Source of the DNA: an uncultured bacterium
GTDB taxonomy: Bacteria; Actinomycetota; Coriobacteriia; Coriobacteriales; Coriobacteriaceae
Length of the DNA: 7,206 bases
Assembly (NCBI GenBank): GCA_905215445.1
Contig: CAJMPZ010000073.1
Coordinates: 1 to 7,206, forward strand
Direction of reading: 5' to 3'
Made by a program: the position numbers and the translations under genes. Below, piece by piece: positions 1-5,987 of this stretch (positions are counted from its first letter, which is position 1; each line of letters starts with the position of its first letter). The notes beneath the pieces are model-generated. The model was given only the letters and a program-made list of their open reading frames with translations, did no database searches and had not been told where the DNA came from.

Positions 1-479
1 AGCAGGGTGAGTGCCTGGCGCTGGCCGCCCGAGAGCAGGCCGACCTTGGCGTTGAGGCGCGTGTCCAGACCAAGGTCCAGGCGCTTGAGCAGTTCAACGT
101 ACTCGTCCTTCTCGGCCTTGGTGACGCCCCACGAAAGACCGCGACGCTGGCCGCGGCGCTTGGCGAGGGCCAGGTTCTCGGCGATCTGCATGTCGGCTGC
201 GGTGCCGCGCATGGGGTCCTGGAACACGCGGCCCAGGTACTTGGCGCGCTGCGACTCGCTCAGACGCGAGATGTCGGTGCCGTCGAGCTCGATAACGCCC
301 GAATCGAGCGGATATACGCCGGCGATCATGTTGAGCAGCGTGGATTTGCCGGCGCCGTTGCCGCCGATCACGGTCACAAAGTCGCCATCGTTGAGGGTAA
401 GGTCGACGCCGGTGAGAGCGCGCTTCTCGGTGACGGTGCCCTTGTTAAAGGTCTTCTTGACGTGCGAGAGCTTAAGCAT
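1..479 (-). CDS. ABC importer ATP-binding protein (partial, C-terminus beyond window)
   Basis: Cytoplasmic ATPase that would power the permease encoded just upstream. Reading the minus strand from ATG at 479 gives MLKLSHVKKTFNKG, then 159 codons before the window edge. Visible ABC motifs are Walker A GGNGAGKST (residues 39-47), a Q-loop in VFQDP (Q87) and the signature LSGGQRQ (from residue 149). Walker B, the D-loop and the H-switch lie outside the window, so about 60% of a typical 250-270 residue subunit is present. The ATG lies 8 nt inside the end of the permease gene (shared bases 472-479), which implies translational coupling; GGGGG and GAGG stretches just before it can serve as Shine-Dalgarno. 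The LKLSHVKKTFN opening and the MRGTAADM stretch after the Q-loop resemble TrpZ-like ATPases (COG1101 type). ABC identity is certain; the substrate is not known. Confidence 0.95.
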   Translation of the reverse strand, partial: MLKLSHVKKTFNKGTVTEKRALTGVDLTLNDGDFVTVIGGNGAGKSTLLNMIAGVYPLDSGVIELDGTDISRLSESQRAKYLGRVFQDPMRGTAADMQIAENLALAKRRGQRRGLSWGVTKAEKDEYVELLKRLDLGLDTRLNAKVGLLSGGQRQALTL

Positions 480-1395
480 CTGCCTCATCCCCCTTCGTAT
501 AGGAGCTGCGGAGCTTATAGCGCTCCCAAACCACAGGCACGCACAGGGCAACGGCGACGATCACGGCGGAGAGCAGCTTCATGTCGTTGGCGTCCATGCC
601 CAGCTGCAGCACGATGGCACGGATGAGGAAGTAGACCACGGAGCCAAAGACGGCAGAGGCCAGACGGACGGAGAACTGCGTGAGTCCGCCGGGCAGCAGG
701 CGGCCGAGCACCTCGCCGATGACGATGGCGGCAAGACCGATAACGATGGCGCCGGTGCCCATACCAATGTCGGCATACTTTTGGCTCTGGCAGATAAGCG
801 CGCCAGAGAGGCCGATGAGGGCGTTGGAGAGCACGAGGGCGATCATCTTGGTGGAGTTGGTGTTGACGCCCAATGCGCGGATCATGTACTCGTTGTTGCC
901 GGTGGCGCGCAGTGCGGAGCCGATCTCGGTGCCAAAGAACCAGTACAGGATGGCGACGATGGCCACGGCCAGCACAATGCCCAGGATGATGGCGACGGTG
1001 GACTGCGGCAGACCCGTCATGTTGCTGACGGCCGAGAACACGGTGCCCTTGGCAAGGATGGGCGTATTGGATTTGCCCATGATGCGCAGGTTGATGGACC
1101 ACAGGCTGATCTGGGTGAGGATTCCGGCGAGGATCGCGGGAATCTCAAAGACGGTGGTCAAAATGCCCGTGACGGCGCCCGCGATGGCACCGGCACACAT
1201 GCCGGCCAAAACGGCGAGCAGCGGGTCGACGTTGTCATTGACGATGAGTACGGCGCAGACGCAGCCGCCGAGGGCAAAGCTGCCGTCGCAGGTCATATCG
1301 GGGATGTCGAGCAGGCGGAACGTGATAAACACGCCAAGCACCATAATGCCCCAGAGGACGCCCTGAGAAACGGCGCCCTGCAATGCAATAAGCAT
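472..1395 (-). CDS. ABC importer permease, TrpY-like (BPD_transp_2 family)
   Basis: Integral-membrane channel subunit of the importer, 307 residues. Hydrophobic stretches lie at roughly residues 10-28, 40-55, 58-80, 84-103, 133-154, 183-203, 212-228, 245-265 and 274-290, so about eight or nine membrane segments. The cytoplasmic coupling loop is visible at about 156-180 (ALRATGNNEYMIRALGVN), the pattern by which this permease class contacts its ATPase. The N-terminal LDIPDMTCDGSFALGG stretch is typical of the uncharacterised COG4120 permeases found with PF04392 binding proteins. The start is fixed by a perfect TAGGAGGT (1403-1410) seven bases before ATG 1395; another ATG at 1402 abuts that site too closely. 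The gene follows the binding-protein gene after 204 bp and overlaps the ATPase gene by 8 bp. Relatives include importers of tryptophan and other aromatic compounds, but ligand identity cannot be read from the permease. Confidence 0.93.
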   Translation of the reverse strand: MLIALQGAVSQGVLWGIMVLGVFITFRLLDIPDMTCDGSFALGGCVCAVLIVNDNVDPLLAVLAGMCAGAIAGAVTGILTTVFEIPAILAGILTQISLWSINLRIMGKSNTPILAKGTVFSAVSNMTGLPQSTVAIILGIVLAVAIVAILYWFFGTEIGSALRATGNNEYMIRALGVNTNSTKMIALVLSNALIGLSGALICQSQKYADIGMGTGAIVIGLAAIVIGEVLGRLLPGGLTQFSVRLASAVFGSVVYFLIRAIVLQLGMDANDMKLLSAVIVAVALCVPVVWERYKLRSSYTKGDEADA

Positions 1396-1599
1396 GCTTC
1401 ATACCTCCTAGGATAGGGTGGACACGTGAGTCACCATGATAGCGGTAACAATGTATAAAAGAGCTGCGGCCGGATGTTTTGACTCATCCGAAACAAGCAG
1501 GGCGAACGCCGGTCTTTGGCGTTCGCCCCTGTGGCTCAGATATTGAATAACACGTCAACGGCGCGAGTGCGGGTCCTAGACGCGTTACCGCGCATGGCG
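1396..1599 (-). other. intergenic gap between binding-protein and permease genes
   Basis: This 204-bp gap has no coding frame I believe. It contains an 11-bp perfect hairpin (1500-1528, listed separately), a weaker CGGATG/CATCCG inverted repeat (1471-1476 and 1485-1490), and A/T-rich -10-like hexamers on the minus strand (TATACA at 1452-1457, TATCAT at 1436-1441). I find no matching -35 box at proper spacing for either hexamer, so an internal promoter for the permease and ATPase genes is possible but unsupported. Confidence 0.5.
1491..1528 (-). terminator. intercistronic hairpin, likely partial terminator after the binding-protein gene
   Basis: Bases 1500-1510 (GGGCGAACGCC) pair perfectly with 1518-1528 around a 7-base loop. 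In the minus-strand transcript the stem is followed by TGCTTGTTT, only moderately U-rich. It lies 71 bases past the binding-protein stop codon. A weak terminator or 3'-end stabiliser here would make the binding protein more abundant than the membrane and ATPase subunits, as is common for ABC importers. Pairing is seen directly; function is inferred. Confidence 0.65.
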
Positions 1600-2580
1600 C
1601 TACTCGTCCAGAGCGGAAAGGTCGATGCCCAGCGCCTCGGCCATCTCGTCGTTCTTGACGACGACCAGGTCCTTGCTCGAGAGGTGCTTGATCGGCATAT
1701 CCTCGGGCTTGGCCTCGCCCTTCAGGATCTTAACGGCCATCTCGCCCGCGGCGTAGCCCAGGTCCTCATAGTTGATGGAGAGGGTGAACAGGCCGCCGGC
1801 CATGCACATGCCCTCCTCGCCGGTTACGAAGGGGAGCTTATTCTCCTTGCAGATCTGGCCGACCTGCGAAGCGCCCGCGGCGATGGTGTTATCGGTGGGG
1901 GAGTACAGCGCGTCGACCTTGCCCACGGCAGATTCGACGACGGACTGGATCTCGTTGGAGCTCGAGACGGTGAAGTCGGTGTAGTCCAGGCCCAGCTTGT
2001 CGAGCTCCTTCTTGGCGGCCTTGATCTGGACGTCGGAGTTGGACTCGGCGGTGCAGTAGAGCAGACCGACCTTCTTTACGTCGGGCAGGACCTTCTGCAT
2101 CATCTCGAGCTGCTCGGCGACCGGGGTGAGGTCGGAGGCGCCAGTGACGTTGGTGCCGGGCTTTTCGTTGTCCTGGACCAGGCCCGAGGCGGCGTAGTCG
2201 GTGATGGCGCAACCCACGATGGGGATATCGGCGGTGGCGCCGGCGGCGGCCTGCGCGGCGGGCGTAGCGATGGCGTAGATCAGGTCGACGCCATCGCCCA
2301 CGAACTTGTCGGCGATGGACTTACACGTGGACTGGTCATTCTGGGCGTTCTTCTGGTCGATTTTGACCTTAAGGCCGCTCTTCTTGATGGCCTTGACGAA
2401 GCCGTCGTTGGCGGCGTCGAGTGCGGAGTGCTCGGTGAGCTGCAGAATGCCGACGGTGTAGTCGGAACCGGCGGCAGCAGAGCCGGAACCAGAGTTGCCG
2501 CCGCATCCGGCGAGCGGAGCGAGCACGAGCAGGCCGGCAGAGACCAGAAGGCTCCTGCGGCTGATGGTGATGTCCTTCAT
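1600..2580 (-). CDS. ABC importer substrate-binding lipoprotein (TrpX-like, ABC_sub_bind PF04392)
   Basis: Extracytoplasmic solute-binding protein of 326 residues, anchored to the membrane by lipid. The N-terminus shows a positively charged ISRRS segment, a hydrophobic core (residues 11-22) and a lipobox LAGC with Cys26 as the predicted lipidation site, followed by a Gly/Ser/Ala linker. The mature part starts YTVGILQLTEHSALD (41-55) and carries family hallmarks: NAQND (78-82), IATPAAQ (104-110), NVTGASDLTPVAEQLE (144-159), LLYCTAESNS (173-182) and LYSPTDNTI (225-233), the periplasmic-binding fold of the TrpX class. An open frame extends upstream to 2628, but ATG 2580 is preferred: it has GGGGGT seven bases before it and begins the signal peptide directly. 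It is the first gene of a binding protein-permease-ATPase set. Known relatives bind tryptophan or other aromatic compounds; the ligand here is unproven. Confidence 0.93.
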   Translation of the reverse strand: MKDITISRRSLLVSAGLLVLAPLAGCGGNSGSGSAAAGSDYTVGILQLTEHSALDAANDGFVKAIKKSGLKVKIDQKNAQNDQSTCKSIADKFVGDGVDLIYAIATPAAQAAAGATADIPIVGCAITDYAASGLVQDNEKPGTNVTGASDLTPVAEQLEMMQKVLPDVKKVGLLYCTAESNSDVQIKAAKKELDKLGLDYTDFTVSSSNEIQSVVESAVGKVDALYSPTDNTIAAGASQVGQICKENKLPFVTGEEGMCMAGGLFTLSINYEDLGYAAGEMAVKILKGEAKPEDMPIKHLSSKDLVVVKNDEMAEALGIDLSALDE

Positions 2581-2587
2581 ATCGTTA

Positions 2588-2594
2588 CCCCCAG
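2588..2594 (-). promoter_or_regulatory. ribosome binding site deciding the binding-protein start
   Basis: On the minus strand CTGGGGGT precedes ATG 2580 by about seven bases. The upstream in-frame ATG at 2628 lacks such a site and would add 16 residues before the signal peptide, so 2580 is chosen. Confidence 0.7.
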
Positions 2595-2612
2595 TATAGA
2601 AATGGCTGGAAA

Positions 2613-2638
2613 CACTGCACTCAAACAAAGTGCAAGTG
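2613..2638 (-). promoter_or_regulatory. 5'-leader hairpin of the importer operon
   Basis: TGCACT (2616-2621) pairs with AGTGCA (2629-2634) around a 7-base loop. Allowing a one-base bulge, GCACT and CACT pair with AGTGC and AGTG (2613-2638) as a nine-pair stem. It lies just downstream of the proposed -10 box, at or near the transcript start. It could be a 5'-stabilising stem or an operator half-site pair. I see no T-box specifier/antiterminator or known riboswitch architecture. Confidence 0.45.
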
Positions 2639-2640
2639 GA

Positions 2641-2671
2641 ACTATAGTAGCGCGGATGTCCATTTTTACAA
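2641..2671 (-). promoter_or_regulatory. candidate promoter of the importer operon
   Basis: The minus strand has TTGTAA (2666-2671) as -35 and either TACTAT (2644-2649, 16-bp spacer, 4 of 6 matches) or TATAGT (2641-2646, 19-bp spacer, 5 of 6 matches) as -10. The expected start site is near 2630-2637, about 50 bases before the binding-protein ATG. The area is clearly more A/T-rich than its surroundings. Confidence 0.5.
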
Positions 2672-2740
2672 TAACCTGGCGGGTTTTTTAATACAGAACC
2701 GGATGGGCGGTACGGGTAGTCGAATGGACGGCGGAGGTTC

Positions 2741-3523
2741 TTATGCGGCGGAGGCGTCGTCCCCCTCCAGGGCGGCGAAGAGCTTCTTGCCGTCGAGGAG
2801 ACGCGTGGTGACGTTTCTCATGCGCCCGATCTCTACGGTACGCAGCGTGTCATCGGCGCCTCGGGCGTCATAGACCGTTCCCAGCAAATACGAGATGCCG
2901 TCTCGTTGCTTGATGGCAAAGGGGCGGAGTGTCATCCGTGCTACTTCGGTTTCGCCACGTGTCGTGACGCTCGAAATATCAAAACTCACCGTGGTTCCGT
3001 GGTCGATGGCTTGCTCGATGAGCTCGCAGGTGTCGATGCGCTTGACGGGCGTGCGCGTGGCCTTGGTGGATTTGCCACCGGCGCTTGGAGCGGGCTCGGG
3101 CGCATCGAGGTAGCCGCGAACGTCGGCACTCGCCATGGCGACCAAGTGCTGCGCCATGCTTTTTCGAATGGCGATGGGCGTAGAGCGGTTACGCATGACC
3201 ATGCCGTGGAGCCGGATGATCTCTTCGTCGGTGAGCGGACGGGTCAAGAGCCGATACCCCACGCCGCGTTTGTACTCAATTTCGTATCCGGCATGGCGAA
3301 GTGCGGAGATGGCGGTGTAGATGCTGCGCCGCGCCGCCGAGATGGGCATGCGGGCGGGGTCGTCGGGATGGGCGAGGTGCCGGATCAACTCATCGGAAAA
3401 CATGGCCCTGTCCTCGCCGGTGTTCTCGCTTAATAGTTGCAGGATGCGAACGGCGCGATAGGCTGCCATCGAGGCGGCGCCTCTCGTTGTGGTGTCGTAG
3501 GTTTCAACAGCGGCTTCGGTCAT
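2741..3523 (-). CDS. winged-helix transcriptional regulator with WYL-type sensor domain
   Basis: Predicted cytoplasmic DNA-binding regulator of 260 residues. Residues about 20-95 form a winged-helix module (AYRAVRILQLLSE, then a recognition-helix stretch SAARRSIYTAISALRHAGY and a wing YKRGVGYRLL). After a helical middle and a low-complexity Pro/Ala/Lys/Thr linker (about 141-160), residues 165-250 match a WYL domain (MTLRPFAIKQRDGISYLLGTVYD, then VEIGRMRNV). The name-giving W-Y-L is S-Y-L (211-213) here, a variation such domains tolerate. WYL domains bind ligands, often nucleotides or nucleic acids; nothing here shows which. The frame opens at GTG 3532, but AGAAAGGA is only one base from that codon and ten bases from ATG 3523, so 3523 is preferred. 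The importer genes follow on the same strand after 160 bp with no convincing terminator, so control of that operon is plausible. Confidence 0.85.
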   Translation of the reverse strand: MTEAAVETYDTTTRGAASMAAYRAVRILQLLSENTGEDRAMFSDELIRHLAHPDDPARMPISAARRSIYTAISALRHAGYEIEYKRGVGYRLLTRPLTDEEIIRLHGMVMRNRSTPIAIRKSMAQHLVAMASADVRGYLDAPEPAPSAGGKSTKATRTPVKRIDTCELIEQAIDHGTTVSFDISSVTTRGETEVARMTLRPFAIKQRDGISYLLGTVYDARGADDTLRTVEIGRMRNVTTRLLDGKKLFAALEGDDASAA

Positions 3524-3640
3524 GGTGCCCACGTCCTTTCTGTTTTGGGTGGCGACGGTATGGAGCCTAGGACGCGGGGTTTTCCCAGGGGCGCAGGGCG
3601 CTCTGGGCGGTCGGTAGTCGTCGGCAAACGGCGGTTCGAG

Positions 3641-3703
3641 TTTTCAACAGCCCTGTTCAACTGACCAAAAACTTGCCAAAAGCTTGACGGATGCTGTTGA
3701 AAA
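3641..3703. promoter_or_regulatory. inverted-repeat cluster upstream of the WYL regulator (candidate operator)
   Basis: TTTTCAACAGC (3641-3651) is exactly complementary to GCTGTTGAAAA (3693-3703), 41 bases apart. The left arm also forms a compact palindrome AACAG-CC-CTGTT (3646-3657). Three AACAG/CTGTT half-sites in about 60 bp upstream of a regulator gene suggest autoregulatory binding. The right arm overlaps the U-tract of the asnS terminator, so part of the match may reflect terminator constraint. Confidence 0.35.
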
Positions 3704-3735
3704 AAGCGTCTCTCGACCGATGTCGAGAGACGCTT
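3699..3735 (-). terminator. intrinsic terminator of asnS
   Basis: A perfect 13-bp stem (3704-3716 with 3723-3735, arms AAGCGTCTCTCGA and TCGAGAGACGCTT) with a 6-base loop is followed on the minus strand by a run of T residues (TTTTTTC counting the stem end). It starts 46 bases past the asnS stop codon. Confidence 0.93.
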
Positions 3736-3781
3736 GTGCGATGAGCGTTGTCGTGTGGCGACGCGAGCTAACGTCCGACGA

Positions 3782-5185
3782 TTAGAAGTCGGCGTTGCCC
3801 ACGGTGCGCGGGTGCGGCAGGACGTCGCGGATGTTGCCCACGCCGGTGAGGTACATCACCAAGCGCTCGAAGCCCAGACCGTAGCCGGCGTGCTTGCAGG
3901 AACCGTAGCGGCGCAGGTCCAGATAGTACTTGTACTGCTCGGGATTCATACCCAGGTCCTTGATACGGGCCTCGAGCAGATCCAGGCGCTCCTCGCGCTG
4001 GGAGCCACCGATGATCTCGCCGATGCCCGGCACCAGGCAATCGGCGGCGGCGACGGTCTTGCCGTCGTCGTTCATGCGCATATAGAAGGCCTTGATCTCT
4101 GCCGGGTAGTCGGTTACAAAGGTCGGGCGCTTAAAGTGCTCCTCGGTCAGGAAGCGCTCGTGCTCGGTCTGCAGGTCGATGCCCCAGCTGACGGGGTAAT
4201 CAAACTGGTGACCAGCAGCGACTGCCTGCTCCAGGATCTCGACGGCCTCGGTGTAGGTGACGCGGGCAAAGTCGGAGTTTGCCACGTGGTCCAGGCGCTC
4301 GATCAGGCCCTTGTCCACAAACTTGTTGAGCATATTGAGCTCGTCGGGGCAGGTGGCCATAACGTCCTTAAGGACGTACTTGAGCATGGCCTCGGCGTTA
4401 TCCATGTAGTCGTTCAGATCGGCAAAGGCCATCTCGGGCTCGATCATCCAAAACTCGGCGGCGTGGCGCGTGGTGTTGGAGTTTTCGGCGCGGAAGGTGG
4501 GACCAAAGGTGTACACGTCGCCAAAGGCCATGGCAAAGTTCTCGGCATTGAGCTGGCCGGACACGGTCAGGCTCGCATGCTTGCCAAAGAAGTCCTGGCT
4601 CCAGTCGACCTCGCCGGACTCGGTGAGGGGCGGATTTTTGGGGTCGAGCGTGGTCACGCGGAACATCTCGCCGGCGCCCTCGCAGTCACTCGTGGTGATG
4701 ATAGGGGTGTTGACGTAGACAAAGCCCTGCTCCTGGAAGAAGCGGTGGGTGGCGGCAGCTGCGACAGAGCGGATGCGGAACACGGCGCGGAACAGGTTGG
4801 TGCGCGGGCGCAGGTGCTGCTGGGTGCGCAGGAACTCGACGGTTGCGCGCTTCTTCTGCAGCGGGTAATCCGGGGCGCTGACGCCCTCGACCTCGATGGA
4901 GGTGGCAGAAAGCTCGAAAGGCTGGGGCGCATCGGGGGTCAGCTTGACGATGCCGGTGCAAATGAGGGCGGCCGAGACGTTTTGATGGGCGATCTCGTCG
5001 TAATTGTCGAGTGCATCGCGGTTCATGACGACCTGCAGATCGCGGAAGCAGCTGCCGTCGTTGAGCGTTACAAAGCCAAAGTTCTTCATGTCGCGGACGG
5101 ACTTGACCCAGCCGGCGACGGTGACGGTCTGGCCGCCGAGCGACTCGGCGTCGGCGTAGAGCTGCGCGATTTTGGTGCGGTTCAC
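3782..5185 (-). CDS. asnS: asparagine--tRNA ligase
   Basis: Class IIb aminoacyl-tRNA synthetase that charges tRNA-Asn with asparagine in the cytoplasm. The 467-residue product almost equals the E. coli enzyme (466). An N-terminal OB-fold anticodon-binding domain (about 18-105, VTVAGWVKSVRDMKNFGFVTL) precedes the catalytic core: hinge and motif 1 region LRPRTNLFRAVFRIRS to FVYVNTPIITTSDCEGAGEM, motif 2 FRAENSNTTRHAAEFWMIEPE (231-251), GEIIGGSQREER (389-400) and motif 3 GLGFERLVMYLTG (436-448). The open frame runs back to 5449, but GTG 5185 is chosen. It follows GGGAGG, gives the family length, and the longer versions would translate the Shine-Dalgarno and the promoter. ATG 5197 and ATG 5221 have no ribosome site. 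It is flanked by terminators on both sides, so it is probably monocistronic. Confidence 0.97.
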   Translation of the reverse strand: MNRTKIAQLYADAESLGGQTVTVAGWVKSVRDMKNFGFVTLNDGSCFRDLQVVMNRDALDNYDEIAHQNVSAALICTGIVKLTPDAPQPFELSATSIEVEGVSAPDYPLQKKRATVEFLRTQQHLRPRTNLFRAVFRIRSVAAAATHRFFQEQGFVYVNTPIITTSDCEGAGEMFRVTTLDPKNPPLTESGEVDWSQDFFGKHASLTVSGQLNAENFAMAFGDVYTFGPTFRAENSNTTRHAAEFWMIEPEMAFADLNDYMDNAEAMLKYVLKDVMATCPDELNMLNKFVDKGLIERLDHVANSDFARVTYTEAVEILEQAVAAGHQFDYPVSWGIDLQTEHERFLTEEHFKRPTFVTDYPAEIKAFYMRMNDDGKTVAAADCLVPGIGEIIGGSQREERLDLLEARIKDLGMNPEQYKYYLDLRRYGSCKHAGYGLGFERLVMYLTGVGNIRDVLPHPRTVGNADF

Positions 5186-5189
5186 GTAT

Positions 5190-5195
5190 CCTCCC
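5190..5195 (-). promoter_or_regulatory. ribosome binding site deciding the asnS start
   Basis: GGGAGG on the minus strand ends four bases before GTG 5185. It overlaps the in-frame ATG 5197, which would otherwise be the tempting start. The short spacing is slightly unusual but the match to anti-Shine-Dalgarno is strong. Confidence 0.75.
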
Positions 5196-5231
5196 ATAAC
5201 GGTTGAATGATAGTTATCCATACAGTTCGAT

Positions 5232-5240
5232 ATTCTAGCA
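5232..5240 (-). promoter_or_regulatory. extended -10 promoter of asnS
   Basis: The minus strand reads TGCTAGAAT, an extended -10 (TGn) plus a hexamer matching TATAAT at 5 of 6 positions. No good -35 is present at 17 bp, as often seen with extended -10 promoters. The predicted start near 5225 leaves a leader of about 40 bases before GTG 5185. Confidence 0.6.
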
Positions 5241-5292
5241 GCTCGGCTCATTTGGGCTATACAGATAAGGCATTGGCGGGATGGTTTTTCAA

Positions 5293-5329
5293 ACGAAAAG
5301 CGCCCGCGGCCAAATGGTCGCGGGCGCTT
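5293..5329 (-). terminator. intrinsic terminator of crr
   Basis: An 11-bp perfect stem (5298-5308 AAGCGCCCGCG with 5319-5329 CGCGGGCGCTT) extends inward by one G-T and two G-C pairs to a 4-base loop. It is followed on the minus strand by TTTTCGTTT (counting the stem end). It lies about 37 bases past the crr stop codon and separates crr from asnS. Confidence 0.9.
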
Positions 5330-5366
5330 GACGAGGTGCCTTTTGGCTGTGTGGCGCGGGGCCTGA

Positions 5367-5930
5367 CTACTTGGTCTTGGCAACCAGCAGCGGGTCGCCA
5401 AGCTTGACGAGCGGGTTGCCGCCGATAAGCGTTCCAGACTCGCCGACATGGTCGATGCTCTTAAGACGATCGAGCTCGGAGACGATGACGGTCACGATGT
5501 CCTCGTGGCCAGCGGCCTTAATGGCCTCGCGGTCGAAGCTGATGAGCGGCTGGCCTGCCTTGACCACATCGCCCATCTCGACAAAGCGGGCAAAACCCTT
5601 GCCGTTCATTTCCACGGTGCCCAGGCCAACATGGATGAACACGCGAAGACCGTCCTCGGTGATCATGCCAATGGAGTGGTTGGTGACGGTGGTAGCGCCG
5701 ATGCGGCCGTTGGCGGGCGCATAGATGGTGCCGGTAATGGGCTCGATGCCATAGCCCTGGCCAAGCATGCCCGAGGCGATCGTCTCGTCGGGGACCTCGT
5801 TCAGGTTGACGAGCACGCCGTTGACGGGGGCATAGATGACGCCTTCGCGGGTGGCGAAGCTTGCTGCGGGCGGAACGGACGCCTCGCCCGTCGAGGTGAA
5901 GGTGGACTTAAGCGAATCGAGCAGACCCAT
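5367..5930 (-). CDS. crr: PTS glucose-type EIIA component
   Basis: Stand-alone EIIA of the glucose family, 187 residues. It takes phosphate from HPr and passes it to an EIIB domain of a sugar permease. The N-terminus MGLLDSLKSTF closely resembles the E. coli Crr start MGLFDKLKSL, known as an amphipathic membrane-associating helix; this supports the start. A spacer (about 12-28) precedes the beta-sandwich domain: GVIYAPVNGVLVNLNEVPDE, GIEPITGTIYAPANGRI, the two active-site histidines in VTNHSIGMI (H85) and VFIHVGLGTVEMNGKGF (H100, expected phospho-acceptor), and a C-terminal GNPLVKLGDPLL strand. An open frame reaches 6011, but GGAGG five bases before ATG 5930 fixes the start. No EIIB/EIIC is nearby, so it probably serves permeases encoded elsewhere. 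Roles in inducer exclusion are known for the family but not shown here. Confidence 0.95.
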   Translation of the reverse strand: MGLLDSLKSTFTSTGEASVPPAASFATREGVIYAPVNGVLVNLNEVPDETIASGMLGQGYGIEPITGTIYAPANGRIGATTVTNHSIGMITEDGLRVFIHVGLGTVEMNGKGFARFVEMGDVVKAGQPLISFDREAIKAAGHEDIVTVIVSELDRLKSIDHVGESGTLIGGNPLVKLGDPLLVAKTK

Positions 5931-5977
5931 AGTTGCCTCCAACTTAAATAGGCGCATATCGCGCGTTTGGTTTGCCG

Positions 5978-5987
5978 GAAACGTTTC
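5978..5987. promoter_or_regulatory. GAAACGTTTC palindrome, candidate LacI-family operator
   Basis: A perfect 10-bp palindrome with a central CG, the usual core of LacI/GalR-family operators. It resembles a catabolite-responsive element but is one base shorter per half than the CcpA consensus. It overlaps the -10 box and start region proposed for crr, where a bound repressor would block transcription. No regulator of that family lies in the window. Confidence 0.45.

Larger units (their letters stand above)
3524..3781. other. intergenic region between asnS and the regulator gene
   Basis: This 258-bp region holds the asnS terminator (3699-3735) and a cluster of related inverted repeats (3641-3703). 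The regulator's promoter must be here, but I could not identify a -35/-10 pair with confidence on the minus strand; TTGGCA- and TTGGTC-like hexamers near 3665-3680 lack a good -10 partner. The stretch 3550-3640 is GC-rich and I see nothing definite in it. Confidence 0.5.

Noticed and set aside
7..1416. Long plus-strand open frame opposite the ATPase and permease genes
   Set aside because: It mirrors genuine minus-strand genes with strong domain motifs. Its product is rich in Asp, Gly, His and Ala without any recognisable domain, typical of antisense frames in GC-rich DNA.
2581..2640. T-box or amino-acid riboswitch before the importer genes
   Set aside because: The leader is only about 50 bases and lacks a specifier loop, T-box sequence or terminator/antiterminator pair.
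1516..2691. Long plus-strand open frame opposite the binding-protein gene
   Set aside because: Low-complexity Gly/Val/Asp/Leu product, no domain, no ribosome site, fully antisense to a clear lipoprotein gene.
2673..2740. Possible terminator between the regulator and importer genes
   Set aside because: AACC/GGTT flanks a 5-base loop next to a T-run only on the plus strand, where no gene ends. On the minus strand the stem is four pairs with no U-tract, and the GAACC/GGTTC pair at 2696-2740 is too short for its 35-base loop.
3734..5206. 490-codon plus-strand open frame opposite asnS
   Set aside because: Antisense shadow of asnS; it also runs through the asnS terminator, and its product resembles no family.
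5186..5449. N-terminal extension of asnS up to 5449
   Set aside because: It would read through the crr terminator and the asnS promoter into crr. The family length and GGGAGG site support GTG 5185.
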